Below are positions 26,271-34,177 of a DNA stretch of 64,000 bases, in pieces. A program made the translations under genes and the position numbers. Position 1 is the stretch's first letter. Each line of letters starts with the position of its first letter. Location: contig CAJUMV010000006.1 in the NCBI GenBank assembly GCA_910587715.1, positions 1 to 64,000 on the forward strand, read 5' to 3'. Under the pieces are notes generated by a model that saw only the letters and a list, made by a program, of their open reading frames with translations, was not told the origin of the DNA and searched no databases. Source of the DNA: an uncultured Lachnospiraceae bacterium. Its GTDB lineage: Bacteria; Bacillota; Clostridia; Lachnospirales; Lachnospiraceae.

Positions 26271-27554
26271 ATGAAAAATTTTATATTAATACATATGGAA
26301 AGTATAAGTGAATTAATTTTAAAAATGAATCCAGAATTATTTCCTAATTTAAATAAAATAATAAGTGAAAGCATCTACTATAATAATTATTACTCATCAG
26401 CAACTTCCACGCTCATGGTGATGTCGGATTTGTGTTACGGGGGAATGTACCGGGAAAAATGTACAAAATTGGAAAACGACTTTAACGATGTGAGCGAACA
26501 TACTTCTATATTTGATGAGTTAGAGAAAAATGGGTATAGCTGCAAAGGGATAATCTGGCCAGAACTTACGACATATTCTAAGTTAGTGAACGGACACATA
26601 CTCGGAAAAAATGTGGAGATCGAAGTGGCTGGAAATTATGAAGCGTTCATTCAATGTATGGATAAAAGTATAGCGGAAGAGCATGCTTTTGCTTTATTTG
26701 TTGGCAATTATGTTTCACATGTTTCCTATAGAAACATCAAAGAAATAAAAGGAAGTAATTCGTTTAGCAGGTGGAAGGCGGGATATGAATTTGTTGATGA
26801 TACATGTGGTAAAATTTTTGAGCTGCTTACGCAGTATGAGAAGAAGGAGGATACAATAGTAATTTTGTATGGTGATCATGGAGATGATTATTGGGGGCAT
26901 AGACTGCATAATGGATATACGCATGCGATAGAGCCATATAGCAATATTATACATACACCATTAGTAGTATGGAATTTTGGTGGTGGTCAGGAGGTAAGTG
27001 GAGAACTGGTATCGACTCTTGATATAAAAGATATGGCGCTTACTATGCTGCAGGGTAAGCCATGGAAGGCGGACAGGCAATATATTTTTTCGAGAAATAT
27101 ATATGCAAATCAAAAAATAAATGCTCTGTCGTTGAGCAAAGGGTATGCGGTAGTGTCTGTTGATTATATTTTGATGGTTTCGATAAGAGGATTAGAGTTA
27201 TATAATGTAGTTCTGGATCCGGCTAATACATGTAACTTATTAGAGTTTTTTAATATAGATGCAAACGGAAATATCAGTTTTTTTGAAAAGTTCAGGGAAA
27301 AGAAAAGTACGCATTTTTTAGATTTCTTTACAGATGGAGAAATACGGCATATAAAGGAAGTTTACAGGAAACAGAGGAAATATCTTCTTTATGAGACAGA
27401 GAAAATATATAAAGCAGCCGGAAAAAATGTAAAGACCAGAAACAGGGAGCTCAATTTTAGGTCTGTAAATAGAACACATCGCTTTATTATGCATAATAAT
27501 ACGCTTGTAAATAAAATAGAAAAATGTTTTTTTGATGTTGCTGTGAAGAGGTGA
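26271..27554 (+). CDS. Alkaline-phosphatase/sulfatase-superfamily protein
   Basis: The 427-residue product belongs to the superfamily of metal-dependent sulfatases, phosphatases and phospho-group transferases (LtaS, EptA). Metal-binding elements are visible in IHMESISE at the N terminus and in YGDHGDDYWGHRLH near residue 200. A likely Thr/Ser nucleophile lies in SSATSTLM at residues 42-49; the sulfatase motif C-x-P-S-R is absent, so it is probably not a sulfatase. There is no membrane anchor or signal peptide. It ends 3 bases before the glutamine-kinase gene, so it is tightly coupled to the phosphoramidate set and is a candidate for its transferase. That role is inference. Confidence 0.65.
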   Translation: MKNFILIHMESISELILKMNPELFPNLNKIISESIYYNNYYSSATSTLMVMSDLCYGGMYREKCTKLENDFNDVSEHTSIFDELEKNGYSCKGIIWPELTTYSKLVNGHILGKNVEIEVAGNYEAFIQCMDKSIAEEHAFALFVGNYVSHVSYRNIKEIKGSNSFSRWKAGYEFVDDTCGKIFELLTQYEKKEDTIVILYGDHGDDYWGHRLHNGYTHAIEPYSNIIHTPLVVWNFGGGQEVSGELVSTLDIKDMALTMLQGKPWKADRQYIFSRNIYANQKINALSLSKGYAVVSVDYILMVSIRGLELYNVVLDPANTCNLLEFFNIDANGNISFFEKFREKKSTHFLDFFTDGEIRHIKEVYRKQRKYLLYETEKIYKAAGKNVKTRNRELNFRSVNRTHRFIMHNNTLVNKIEKCFFDVAVKR

Positions 27555-27557
27555 ATT

Positions 27558-29897
27558 ATGAACCGCACCAAGGCTGGAATGCTAAATTACATAAAAGAAA
27601 ATTTGCTATCGGTAAATATTTTGCCGGTTATGATTCTTAGAAGCAGCACTTTTCAGGTGAGTGAGAAAAGCGCTGTTGAATCAGTGATACAGTTTGCGGG
27701 AAATAATTCCCTTGCTATCCGCTCTTCTTCATCGATGGAGGATACTGCGGAATATTCCAATGCAGGAGCGTTTACATCTATTTTAAATGTTCCTCCTACA
27801 TATAATGCGGTGAGAGAGGCAATTGAGAAGGTGTATCAATCTTATCATGCAGAGACGGATGAAGAAATACTAATTCAGCCTATGCTTGAGAATATACGAA
27901 AATCGGGTGTGGTGTTTACTGTAGATATGGATACGTTTGCGGATTATTATACAGTAAATTTTTATGAAGGAAATGATTCGGCAGCGGTAACATCGGGAGG
28001 TTCCAATGAACTGAGAACATTTGTGCAGTATAAGTATAGTGAACAGACAATTAGAGATAAGGATATGGATAATCTCATTACTGTTTGCCGACAAATAGAG
28101 GAATTTTTGGGAAATAACGCCCTTGATATTGAGTTCGCAATTGACAATGAGGACAAAATATTTATTTTTCAGGTAAGGCCAATTGCAAAGAGGGGGCGGG
28201 AAACGTGTGAAAAGGTTGATTTAAAACCTACATTGAATCGTATATATAAAAAGGTAAAAAAGCTTTCCGTTGAACATCCGTTTTTGTTAGGCCATACAAC
28301 TTGTTTTGGCGTAATGCCTGATTGGAATCCGGCAGAAATTTTAGGGGTTAGACCCAAGAAACTTGCGATTTCTTTATATAAAGAACTGATTACGGATAAT
28401 GTATGGTCGCATCAGCGGTATGATTATGGGTATAGAGATTTGACAATGCATCCGCTTATGATTTCGTTTTGCGGAGTGCCTTATATTGACACGAGAATAA
28501 CATTTAATTCCTTTATTCCGAAGCAATTAAATGTCAGAATATCAGAGAAACTTGTCAATTATTATCTAAACAAGTTAGCTATGTATCCGAAATATCACGA
28601 TAAGATCGAGTTTGAAATTGTTTATTCGTGCTATTACCTCGGACTGCATGCAAAGTTAAAGGAATTGTTGGAATATGGTTTTAATGAAAATGAGATTACA
28701 AGAATCGAATTTTCGCTTTTAGAGTTGACTAATAATATCATTGACCCTAAAAACGGGTTATACAAGGCTGATATAGCGAAGATATCTGTTTTGGAGGAAA
28801 ATTATAATAAAATTATTCAGTCTGATATTTCAGTAGTTGACAAGATATATTGGCTGATTGAGGAATGCAAAACCTATGGAACGCTCCCGTTTGCTGGTGT
28901 GGCAAGGGCAGGCTTTATTGCAGTACAATTTTTGCGGTCTTTTGTCAATATAGGAATTATAAGTGTAAAAGAATATAATGATTATATGAATTCGCTTGAT
29001 ACTGTAAACAGGAAAATGAACAGGGATTTGCAGAGACTATATAGAGATGATATTACAAGAGATGATTTTTTGAAAAAATATGGGCATATTCGTCCTGGAA
29101 CATATGATATATTATCAAAGCGATATGATGAAGCATTTGATGAATATTTTGGTGGAGTTAGTTCGCAGGACATAGCAGAACAGGAGGAAACATTTTCGTT
29201 TTCGGAGAATCAAATGACGCGGATACAGCTTGAACTTGAGGAGAATGGCTTGATCATAGTGGCTGATGAATTAATGTCATTTATTAAAGAATCTATTGAA
29301 GGCAGAGAGTATTTAAAATTTGTATTTACGAAATCTGTAAGTAAGATACTACAACTCGTAGGAGAACTTGGTGAAAGAGTTGGTATCTCGATGGAGGATA
29401 TGGCATATTTGGATATTTCTATTGTTAAGCAGCTTTATGTCGATCTGTATACGGGTGATATCAGGACTATTTTTGAGGAAAACATTAAGGATAATAAGAT
29501 ACAGTACCAAAATGCGGTACAAATCAAATTGCCCAGCATCATAGTAGAGCCGGAAGATGTCTATTCTTTTTATCTGCTGGATGAAGAACCAAACTTTATT
29601 ACCCAGAAGAGTGTTACAGCCGACGTCGTGCTGATGGGCGATATGGAAGGGCAGGAGATAGGGGAAAAGATCGTGTTTATAAGGGCGGCTGATCCGGGTT
29701 ATGATTTCCTTTTCACGAAGGGGATCAGCGGACTCGTCACACAGTTTGGCGGTGCAAACTCCCACATGGCAATACGTTGCGCTGAATTAGGAATTCCCGC
29801 AGTTATTGGTGTTGGCGAGCAGAATTATAATGAGTGGAGTAGGTACAAGCGGATCACGATCGACTGCCTGAAAAAGCAGATCATAAAAATCAAGTAG
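27558..29897 (+). CDS. Glutamine kinase-like protein (Cj1418-type, PEP-synthase fold)
   Basis: In Campylobacter jejuni, Cj1418 uses ATP to phosphorylate the amide nitrogen of L-glutamine, the first step of O-methyl phosphoramidate synthesis. This 779-residue protein has the same layout: an N-terminal PEP-synthase/PPDK-type nucleotide-binding domain (RSSSSMEDT at 55-63, IFIFQVRPI near 205), a long central region, and a C-terminal phosphohistidine domain with GGANSHMAIRCAELGIPAVIG, the histidine at 736. The PPDK pyruvate/PEP-binding barrel is absent, so it is not a true PEP synthase. Its neighbours are homologues of the other three enzymes of that pathway. It starts at ATG behind GAGGTG. Confidence 0.82.
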   Translation: MNRTKAGMLNYIKENLLSVNILPVMILRSSTFQVSEKSAVESVIQFAGNNSLAIRSSSSMEDTAEYSNAGAFTSILNVPPTYNAVREAIEKVYQSYHAETDEEILIQPMLENIRKSGVVFTVDMDTFADYYTVNFYEGNDSAAVTSGGSNELRTFVQYKYSEQTIRDKDMDNLITVCRQIEEFLGNNALDIEFAIDNEDKIFIFQVRPIAKRGRETCEKVDLKPTLNRIYKKVKKLSVEHPFLLGHTTCFGVMPDWNPAEILGVRPKKLAISLYKELITDNVWSHQRYDYGYRDLTMHPLMISFCGVPYIDTRITFNSFIPKQLNVRISEKLVNYYLNKLAMYPKYHDKIEFEIVYSCYYLGLHAKLKELLEYGFNENEITRIEFSLLELTNNIIDPKNGLYKADIAKISVLEENYNKIIQSDISVVDKIYWLIEECKTYGTLPFAGVARAGFIAVQFLRSFVNIGIISVKEYNDYMNSLDTVNRKMNRDLQRLYRDDITRDDFLKKYGHIRPGTYDILSKRYDEAFDEYFGGVSSQDIAEQEETFSFSENQMTRIQLELEENGLIIVADELMSFIKESIEGREYLKFVFTKSVSKILQLVGELGERVGISMEDMAYLDISIVKQLYVDLYTGDIRTIFEENIKDNKIQYQNAVQIKLPSIIVEPEDVYSFYLLDEEPNFITQKSVTADVVLMGDMEGQEIGEKIVFIRAADPGYDFLFTKGISGLVTQFGGANSHMAIRCAELGIPAVIGVGEQNYNEWSRYKRITIDCLKKQIIKIK

Positions 29898-29911
29898 TGG
29901 GGAGTCCTGTC

Positions 29912-30445
29912 ATGCAGAAGAAATTTATGATGTATTTGATTGGTAGAAGTGGGAGTGGAAAAACGACTATTGCGAATGCACTGGAAAAAAGATTGCAACA
30001 AGATGGGATGCAGAGCTTGCAGGTAATAGACGGTGACATCATCAGGGAGCAGTTTGGCGGAATTTTCGGATATACACGTGAGGAAAGGCTCAGGTGTAAT
30101 CAGGCGGTGAGAGTGGTCGTAAAATATCTGCTGGACAATAACATATCAGTAATACTTGCACAGGTTGCGCCTTATGAGGAAATACGAAGATTGGTAAAAA
30201 CTCAGTTTGAAAAGGAATATATTGAGGTATACATTAAATGTTCGTATGAGGAGTGTGCAAAAAGAGATGTCAAGGCATATTATCAAAAACAGAAGAACGG
30301 GCAGATGAAAAATCTGAACGGAGCGGATGATGTTTATGAAGCACCAGTAAATAGTGATATCGTGATTGATACAGAAAATGAAACGGTATGTGAGGCAGTT
30401 GATAAGATAATGGCATACTTGGAGATGAATGGCTATGGCATATAA
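29912..30445 (+). CDS. APS-kinase-like protein, probable CDP-amidate kinase (Cj1415-type)
   Basis: The 177-residue protein has the adenylylsulfate kinase fold: P-loop GRSGSGKTT at residues 11-19, the VIDGDIIREQF segment, FGYTREERLR, and a C-terminal DIVIDTEN. Typical APS kinases serve sulfate assimilation, but no sulfurylase is nearby. In the C. jejuni phosphoramidate pathway the homologue Cj1415 phosphorylates the ribose 3'-hydroxyl of cytidine diphosphoramidate. The immediate neighbours support this assignment. The ATG at 29912 follows GGGGAG; a GTG at 29897 overlaps the previous stop. Confidence 0.8.
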   Translation: MQKKFMMYLIGRSGSGKTTIANALEKRLQQDGMQSLQVIDGDIIREQFGGIFGYTREERLRCNQAVRVVVKYLLDNNISVILAQVAPYEEIRRLVKTQFEKEYIEVYIKCSYEECAKRDVKAYYQKQKNGQMKNLNGADDVYEAPVNSDIVIDTENETVCEAVDKIMAYLEMNGYGI

Positions 30446-31007
30446 ATATGTGACGGAAAATAATCTGTATAATAAACAGACGTATATGTACAGTCAATAT
30501 AATGGAATTGAGTTTTTAAAAGAATATACTGCTTCAAGACAGGAATACTTGAGCAAATATGAAAGTCTGGAAAAAAGTATAAAAGAAGAAAACGAGGAGT
30601 GGACAAGTTCATCTAGTGTGATGCGTGATTTGCTTAACATCATAGAAGCATTGAAATCTGAAAAGCAGGATAAAAATATAATCGATCGGATTAATGCGTA
30701 TATAAAAAGCTTTGAGGTACGAAAGCGGATTTATCAGGAATATGATAGTGATTGGAAACCGGCTGGAAGTATGAACTTTGCTGATTATGGACTATATTTG
30801 AAGTTTGCTGAGTGTCTGGCGCTTTCTTATGGGCAGACGCAGTGCTTGAAATACTTTAGCTGTCTGTTAAAGGTTGATGATACTTTATTGTCGGTGTCTG
30901 ATGAGATGGATATCAGATCAAAGAAAGACCTCTATCAGATTATCAAAAAGGAACTGCTCTTTTTTAATCAGTTGGCTGGGAAAAATGGGATAAGTTTGGA
31001 GGAATAA
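30429..31007 (+). CDS. Unknown helical protein inside the phosphoramidate set
   Basis: I do not recognise this 192-residue protein. It is mostly charged and helical, with no transmembrane segment, signal peptide or clear catalytic motif; short marks are DWKPAGSMNFADYGLY and LALSYGQTQCLKYF. It overlaps the preceding kinase gene by 17 bases; an in-frame ATG at 30435 is an alternative start. The formyltransferase-like gene follows after one base. Tight packing between genes for two steps of the pathway suggests a role in making or transferring the phosphoramidate, or as a subunit of a neighbour. Confidence 0.6.
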   Translation: MAMAYKYVTENNLYNKQTYMYSQYNGIEFLKEYTASRQEYLSKYESLEKSIKEENEEWTSSSSVMRDLLNIIEALKSEKQDKNIIDRINAYIKSFEVRKRIYQEYDSDWKPAGSMNFADYGLYLKFAECLALSYGQTQCLKYFSCLLKVDDTLLSVSDEMDIRSKKDLYQIIKKELLFFNQLAGKNGISLEE

Positions 31008-31008
31008 A

Positions 31009-31794
31009 ATGGTATTAGGGGACTTTGCAATGCTTGCTGCCGATACGGCACGGACGAAGGCATATCTACACGCAATGATACAGGAGAATATTTTGCCGGG
31101 CATGTGTGTTGTATACTCGGACAGTATTTCCAAAATGCAGGATGATGCTAGAAAATATGGGAATGCGAGAAATACTAATCAATATTTTGACATTAGTACG
31201 CCGGTGCTGTCGTTTCTAGAGGAGGCGGGTATTCCGTATGAATTTGTTAAAAATAAGGATATCAATTCCGAGCAGATGGAATGTGCTATACAGAATCTAC
31301 AGCAAAAATACATGATATATTCAGGATATGGGGGATACATATTAAAACCGCATCTGTTTCGATTGGGTAAGAGATATATACATGTACATGCCGGAATTTT
31401 ACCGAAGTATCGGGGCAGTACAACGGCCTATTACAGTTTTTTACAAGAGAAGATATTTGGCGCGACAGCTATTTTTTTAAGCGAGGGTATTGATGAGGGG
31501 GAGATTATTGCCTATGATACTTTTGAAGTGCCCAAGGAGCCTGTGGATATAGATTATATTTATGAGCCGTACATGCGCGCCAGAGTGCTTATAAAGGTAA
31601 TGAAAAAATATTTTTCAGACGGTGAATTTATATCTTACAGGCAGAGTACGGAAGGGGCTGAAACATATTTCATTATACACCCTGTACTCAAACATATAGC
31701 AATGCTTGGAATTAAGAAAGAACAGGATAATATGAAATCTGACGGAGGCGGACGTGGAGATTGTAATATATACACAGCGGGTGGAGATCATTGA
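31009..31794 (+). CDS. Formyltransferase-like protein with altered active site
   Basis: The 261-residue product has the fold signature of N10-formyltetrahydrofolate-dependent formyltransferases: HVHAGILPKYRGSTT at residues 125-139 and GIDEGEII around the aspartate at 162. The asparagine that begins the usual N-x-H motif is His125 here; His127 and Asp162 are present. It could formylate an amino sugar, or have another activity within the phosphoramidate set. It starts at ATG behind GGAGG, and its last 41 bases overlap the next gene. Whether the Asn-to-His change abolishes formyl transfer cannot be judged from sequence alone. Confidence 0.75.
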   Translation: MVLGDFAMLAADTARTKAYLHAMIQENILPGMCVVYSDSISKMQDDARKYGNARNTNQYFDISTPVLSFLEEAGIPYEFVKNKDINSEQMECAIQNLQQKYMIYSGYGGYILKPHLFRLGKRYIHVHAGILPKYRGSTTAYYSFLQEKIFGATAIFLSEGIDEGEIIAYDTFEVPKEPVDIDYIYEPYMRARVLIKVMKKYFSDGEFISYRQSTEGAETYFIIHPVLKHIAMLGIKKEQDNMKSDGGGRGDCNIYTAGGDH

Positions 31795-32386
31795 GAGTTA
31801 TCAGGAAAGAAGAGATTGTGCAGATCAGAGAATTGCGGCTTTTATCAGACAGTGTGGTTTTCTCCCGATACCAGTCCCCAATCAGGAAGAGCTGGCTTCG
31901 GAGATTGTTAATAGTATCAATCCTGCAGGTATTATTTTGACAGGAGGAAACAGTCTTGCAAGATATGGAGGGAATGCGCCGGAACGGGATGCAATGGATA
32001 AAATTTTGATAGAACTTGCTATAAAGCGTTCAATACCGCTTTATGGTTTCTGTAGAGGGATGCAGTCCATACTTGATTATTTTGGAAATGGACTCATTAA
32101 TGTGAGTGAACATGTGGCGGTACGACATTTGGTATATGAAGAAGCAGACCAATATGAAGTTAATAGTTATCACAATCAGGCGTGTATGCAGTTAGAGACA
32201 GAATGCGGTTTACAAATAGTATCAAAGACGCAAGACGGTGTAATTGAGTCGGTTTGTCATAAATATTTGCCAATTTATGCAACGATGTGGCATCCGGAAC
32301 GGGAAAAGGAGTTTTTATATAGAGATATACATAGAATAAAAACGTTATTTAACAGAGGGGAGAAGAGTCAAGATGAGCGAAAGTAG
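31754..32386 (+). CDS. Class I glutamine amidotransferase, probable gamma-glutamyl-CDP-amidate hydrolase (Cj1417-type)
   Basis: In C. jejuni, Cj1417 cleaves L-glutamate from the cytidylylated phosphoglutamine, leaving cytidine diphosphoramidate. This 210-residue protein is a single class I amidotransferase domain with the nucleophile in GFCRGMQ (Cys100) and the His-Glu pair in MWHPER (His180, Glu182). It has no synthetase domain and resembles the C26 gamma-glutamyl hydrolase group. The start is GTG at 31754, behind GGAGG, and overlaps the formyltransferase-like gene by 41 bases. Its 3' end overlaps the next gene by 14 bases. The specific function is assigned from context. Confidence 0.8.
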   Translation: MEIVIYTQRVEIIESYQERRDCADQRIAAFIRQCGFLPIPVPNQEELASEIVNSINPAGIILTGGNSLARYGGNAPERDAMDKILIELAIKRSIPLYGFCRGMQSILDYFGNGLINVSEHVAVRHLVYEEADQYEVNSYHNQACMQLETECGLQIVSKTQDGVIESVCHKYLPIYATMWHPEREKEFLYRDIHRIKTLFNRGEKSQDERK

Positions 32387-33343
32387 TTATTATGGATGTG
32401 AAAATCCGGAAGCGGTAAGCTATCTGGAGTTTGGGTCTGTTAATCTCGTAAAGGGTGAGAAGAAAATATGGAATTATTGGCAGGATCAGACCGCGTATGA
32501 TCTGTATATGTTTGCGAGATATGCGAGAGACTTGTTTGCGTTTCGGAAGTTCTTTGGCGAGGAAGAAAAGACAGTTGAAACACTGAATAAGTATGTTCTG
32601 GATTCAGCGCATAATAAGCTGATGGATTATTTGCTTAAGTATGCAGGTATGCTTGCGATTCAGGCAGCGGGAGTTGTATGTGAAAGCGGTAGTTCTTTGT
32701 ATGGATGGATTGATGAAGCGCTAGCGTGCGATTATGTATATGGAGAAGGGAAATCATGCAAAAAGATTAAGGAGTTTCATTACATAGGCAGCGATATCTC
32801 AGAACTGATGAATGAAGGAGCGGCAGCCCTTCACAGTGATGTAAAGATGGATTTTTCTACACAGGGAACAATTTCAGGAGTCATAAAGGAAGTAAAGAAA
32901 ATATTGAGGGGGGGGGCAAAAAATTGTCGCTTTTCTATGGCTTGAGCGTAAGTGTGCGCTATGCTGTGAGAGAGGCAGAAGATTTGTTAGAAGTAGCAGA
33001 AGCCACAGAGTTGTCTATATATAACAGATTAAGTATGACATATGACGATGAAACACTGGTATCCGGTTATGGAACGGGGAAAAGTATATATATTATATCA
33101 CTTCCCAAATTGGTGCAGCGGATAAAAGAAACAGGATTGCATGCAAAATATTGTACGGCAAATATGCAACGTAATAAAGACGGGGAACATACAGTGCGGG
33201 CATCTATTGCGATTTCTGCAGATCAAAAGCTGTTGGAGAAATTTATAGGGGAATATGATACGTGTATTGAAAAAAGTATGCATATAGACGGTGTTGAAAA
33301 GGGAAACTGGAAAGATTTGGAAGAATTGCTTTTGGACAGATAA
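32373..33343 (+). CDS. Putative methyltransferase (Cj1419/Cj1420-type), frameshifted by a G9 tract
   Basis: Two overlapping frames read as one gene. The first runs from ATG 32373 and, after nine G at 32908-32916, stops at 32943-32945 (190 residues). The second continues from there to 33343 without a good start of its own. Adding one G (or removing two) joins them into a protein of about 323 residues. YIGSDIS near residue 140 and the general layout suggest an S-adenosylmethionine-dependent methyltransferase, but no textbook glycine motif is clear. In C. jejuni the phosphoramidate is O-methylated, candidates being Cj1419/Cj1420. The gene appears to be in its off phase in this sequence. Confidence 0.72.
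32908..32916 (+). repeat. Poly-G tract (G9) in the putative methyltransferase
   Basis: Nine consecutive G at codons 179-182. At this length the frame terminates 10 codons later; ten G would restore the longer protein. Confidence 0.9.
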
Positions 33344-33362
33344 ATAGGAAGGAGTCAATAAC

Positions 33363-34145
33363 ATGAAGGCAATTATTTTGGCAGCGGGGCAGGGAACACG
33401 GTTAAAAAAGTATACAGAGAATTTACCTAAGGGAATGCTCGACTTTATGGGAAAGACCATTATTGAGAGACAGATAGAAATGTACCAAAAATGTGGCATA
33501 GAAAATGTCATTGTGATTCGCGGATTCGAGGCAGATAAGATCCCATATGAGGGAGTCAGATATTATACCAATGAAGATTACGCCAATACAAATATGGTTG
33601 AGTCCCTGATGGTGGCAAAAGATGAATTCGATGATGATGTTATTGTAAGTTATTCGGATATATTGTTCGAAGAACAGATGATGAAAACGATGTTGAAGGC
33701 AACAGGGGATTTTGTCGTTGCAGTTGATGATGATTGGGAAAAATATTGGAAGAAACGGTATGGGAAAATAGAGTTTGACACAGAAAGTTTATCTATTGAC
33801 GAGAAAGGTAATATTGTGGAGTTGGGTTTGGAGAATCCCGAACTTAAAAAGATTGATGCACGGTATATCGGTCTATTGAAATTTTCGAGGAGAGGTCTGC
33901 AGCACATAGAAAAGATTATGGAGAGGGCATACCTTGATTTTGAAGACAAGCCATGGCAGCAGTCAGGAAAGAGCGTCAGAAAAGCTTATATGACGGATCT
34001 ACTTAACGCGGTCATTGAATCCAAAGAAAAGGTCAGGGCGGAACATTTTCATAATGGATGGATAGAATTTGATACAAACGAGGATTATGAAAAAGCATGC
34101 AAATGGGCAGAGAACGGAGAACTTCAGGAAATAATAAGAATTTGA
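33363..34145 (+). CDS. Cytidylyltransferase, probable CTP:phosphoglutamine type (Cj1416-type)
   Basis: The 260-residue nucleotidyltransferase has LAAGQGTRL at residues 6-14, a lysine in LPKGML, the NTNMVESLM loop at 75-83, and the metal aspartate in SYSDI at 96-100. These features match the LicC/PntC/Cj1416 group, which activates small phosphorylated amines or amides with CTP, rather than hexose-1-phosphate enzymes. In C. jejuni, Cj1416 joins CTP to L-glutamine phosphate. The presence of the kinase, hydrolase and CDP-amidate kinase upstream makes that the best assignment; phosphocholine or phosphonate activation is the alternative. It starts at ATG behind AGGAAGGAG. Confidence 0.82.
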   Translation: MKAIILAAGQGTRLKKYTENLPKGMLDFMGKTIIERQIEMYQKCGIENVIVIRGFEADKIPYEGVRYYTNEDYANTNMVESLMVAKDEFDDDVIVSYSDILFEEQMMKTMLKATGDFVVAVDDDWEKYWKKRYGKIEFDTESLSIDEKGNIVELGLENPELKKIDARYIGLLKFSRRGLQHIEKIMERAYLDFEDKPWQQSGKSVRKAYMTDLLNAVIESKEKVRAEHFHNGWIEFDTNEDYEKACKWAENGELQEIIRI

Positions 34146-34177
34146 AAGAAAGTTGATGTGAAAGAGGAAGGCACCCG

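Noticed and set aside
26271..27554. Sulfatase
   Set aside because: The cysteine- or serine-type sulfatase motif C/S-x-P-S-R is absent and no signal peptide is present.
27558..29897. Phosphoenolpyruvate synthase or PPDK for carbon metabolism
   Set aside because: The protein has the nucleotide-binding and phosphohistidine domains but not the C-terminal PEP/pyruvate barrel, and its neighbours are phosphoramidate-type genes.
29912..30445. APS kinase of sulfate assimilation
   Set aside because: No ATP sulfurylase or PAPS reductase lies nearby; the context fits a CDP-amidate kinase better.
32924..33343. Independent small gene starting at TTG 32924
   Set aside because: It has no ribosome binding site and reads as the continuation of the gene upstream across the G9 tract.
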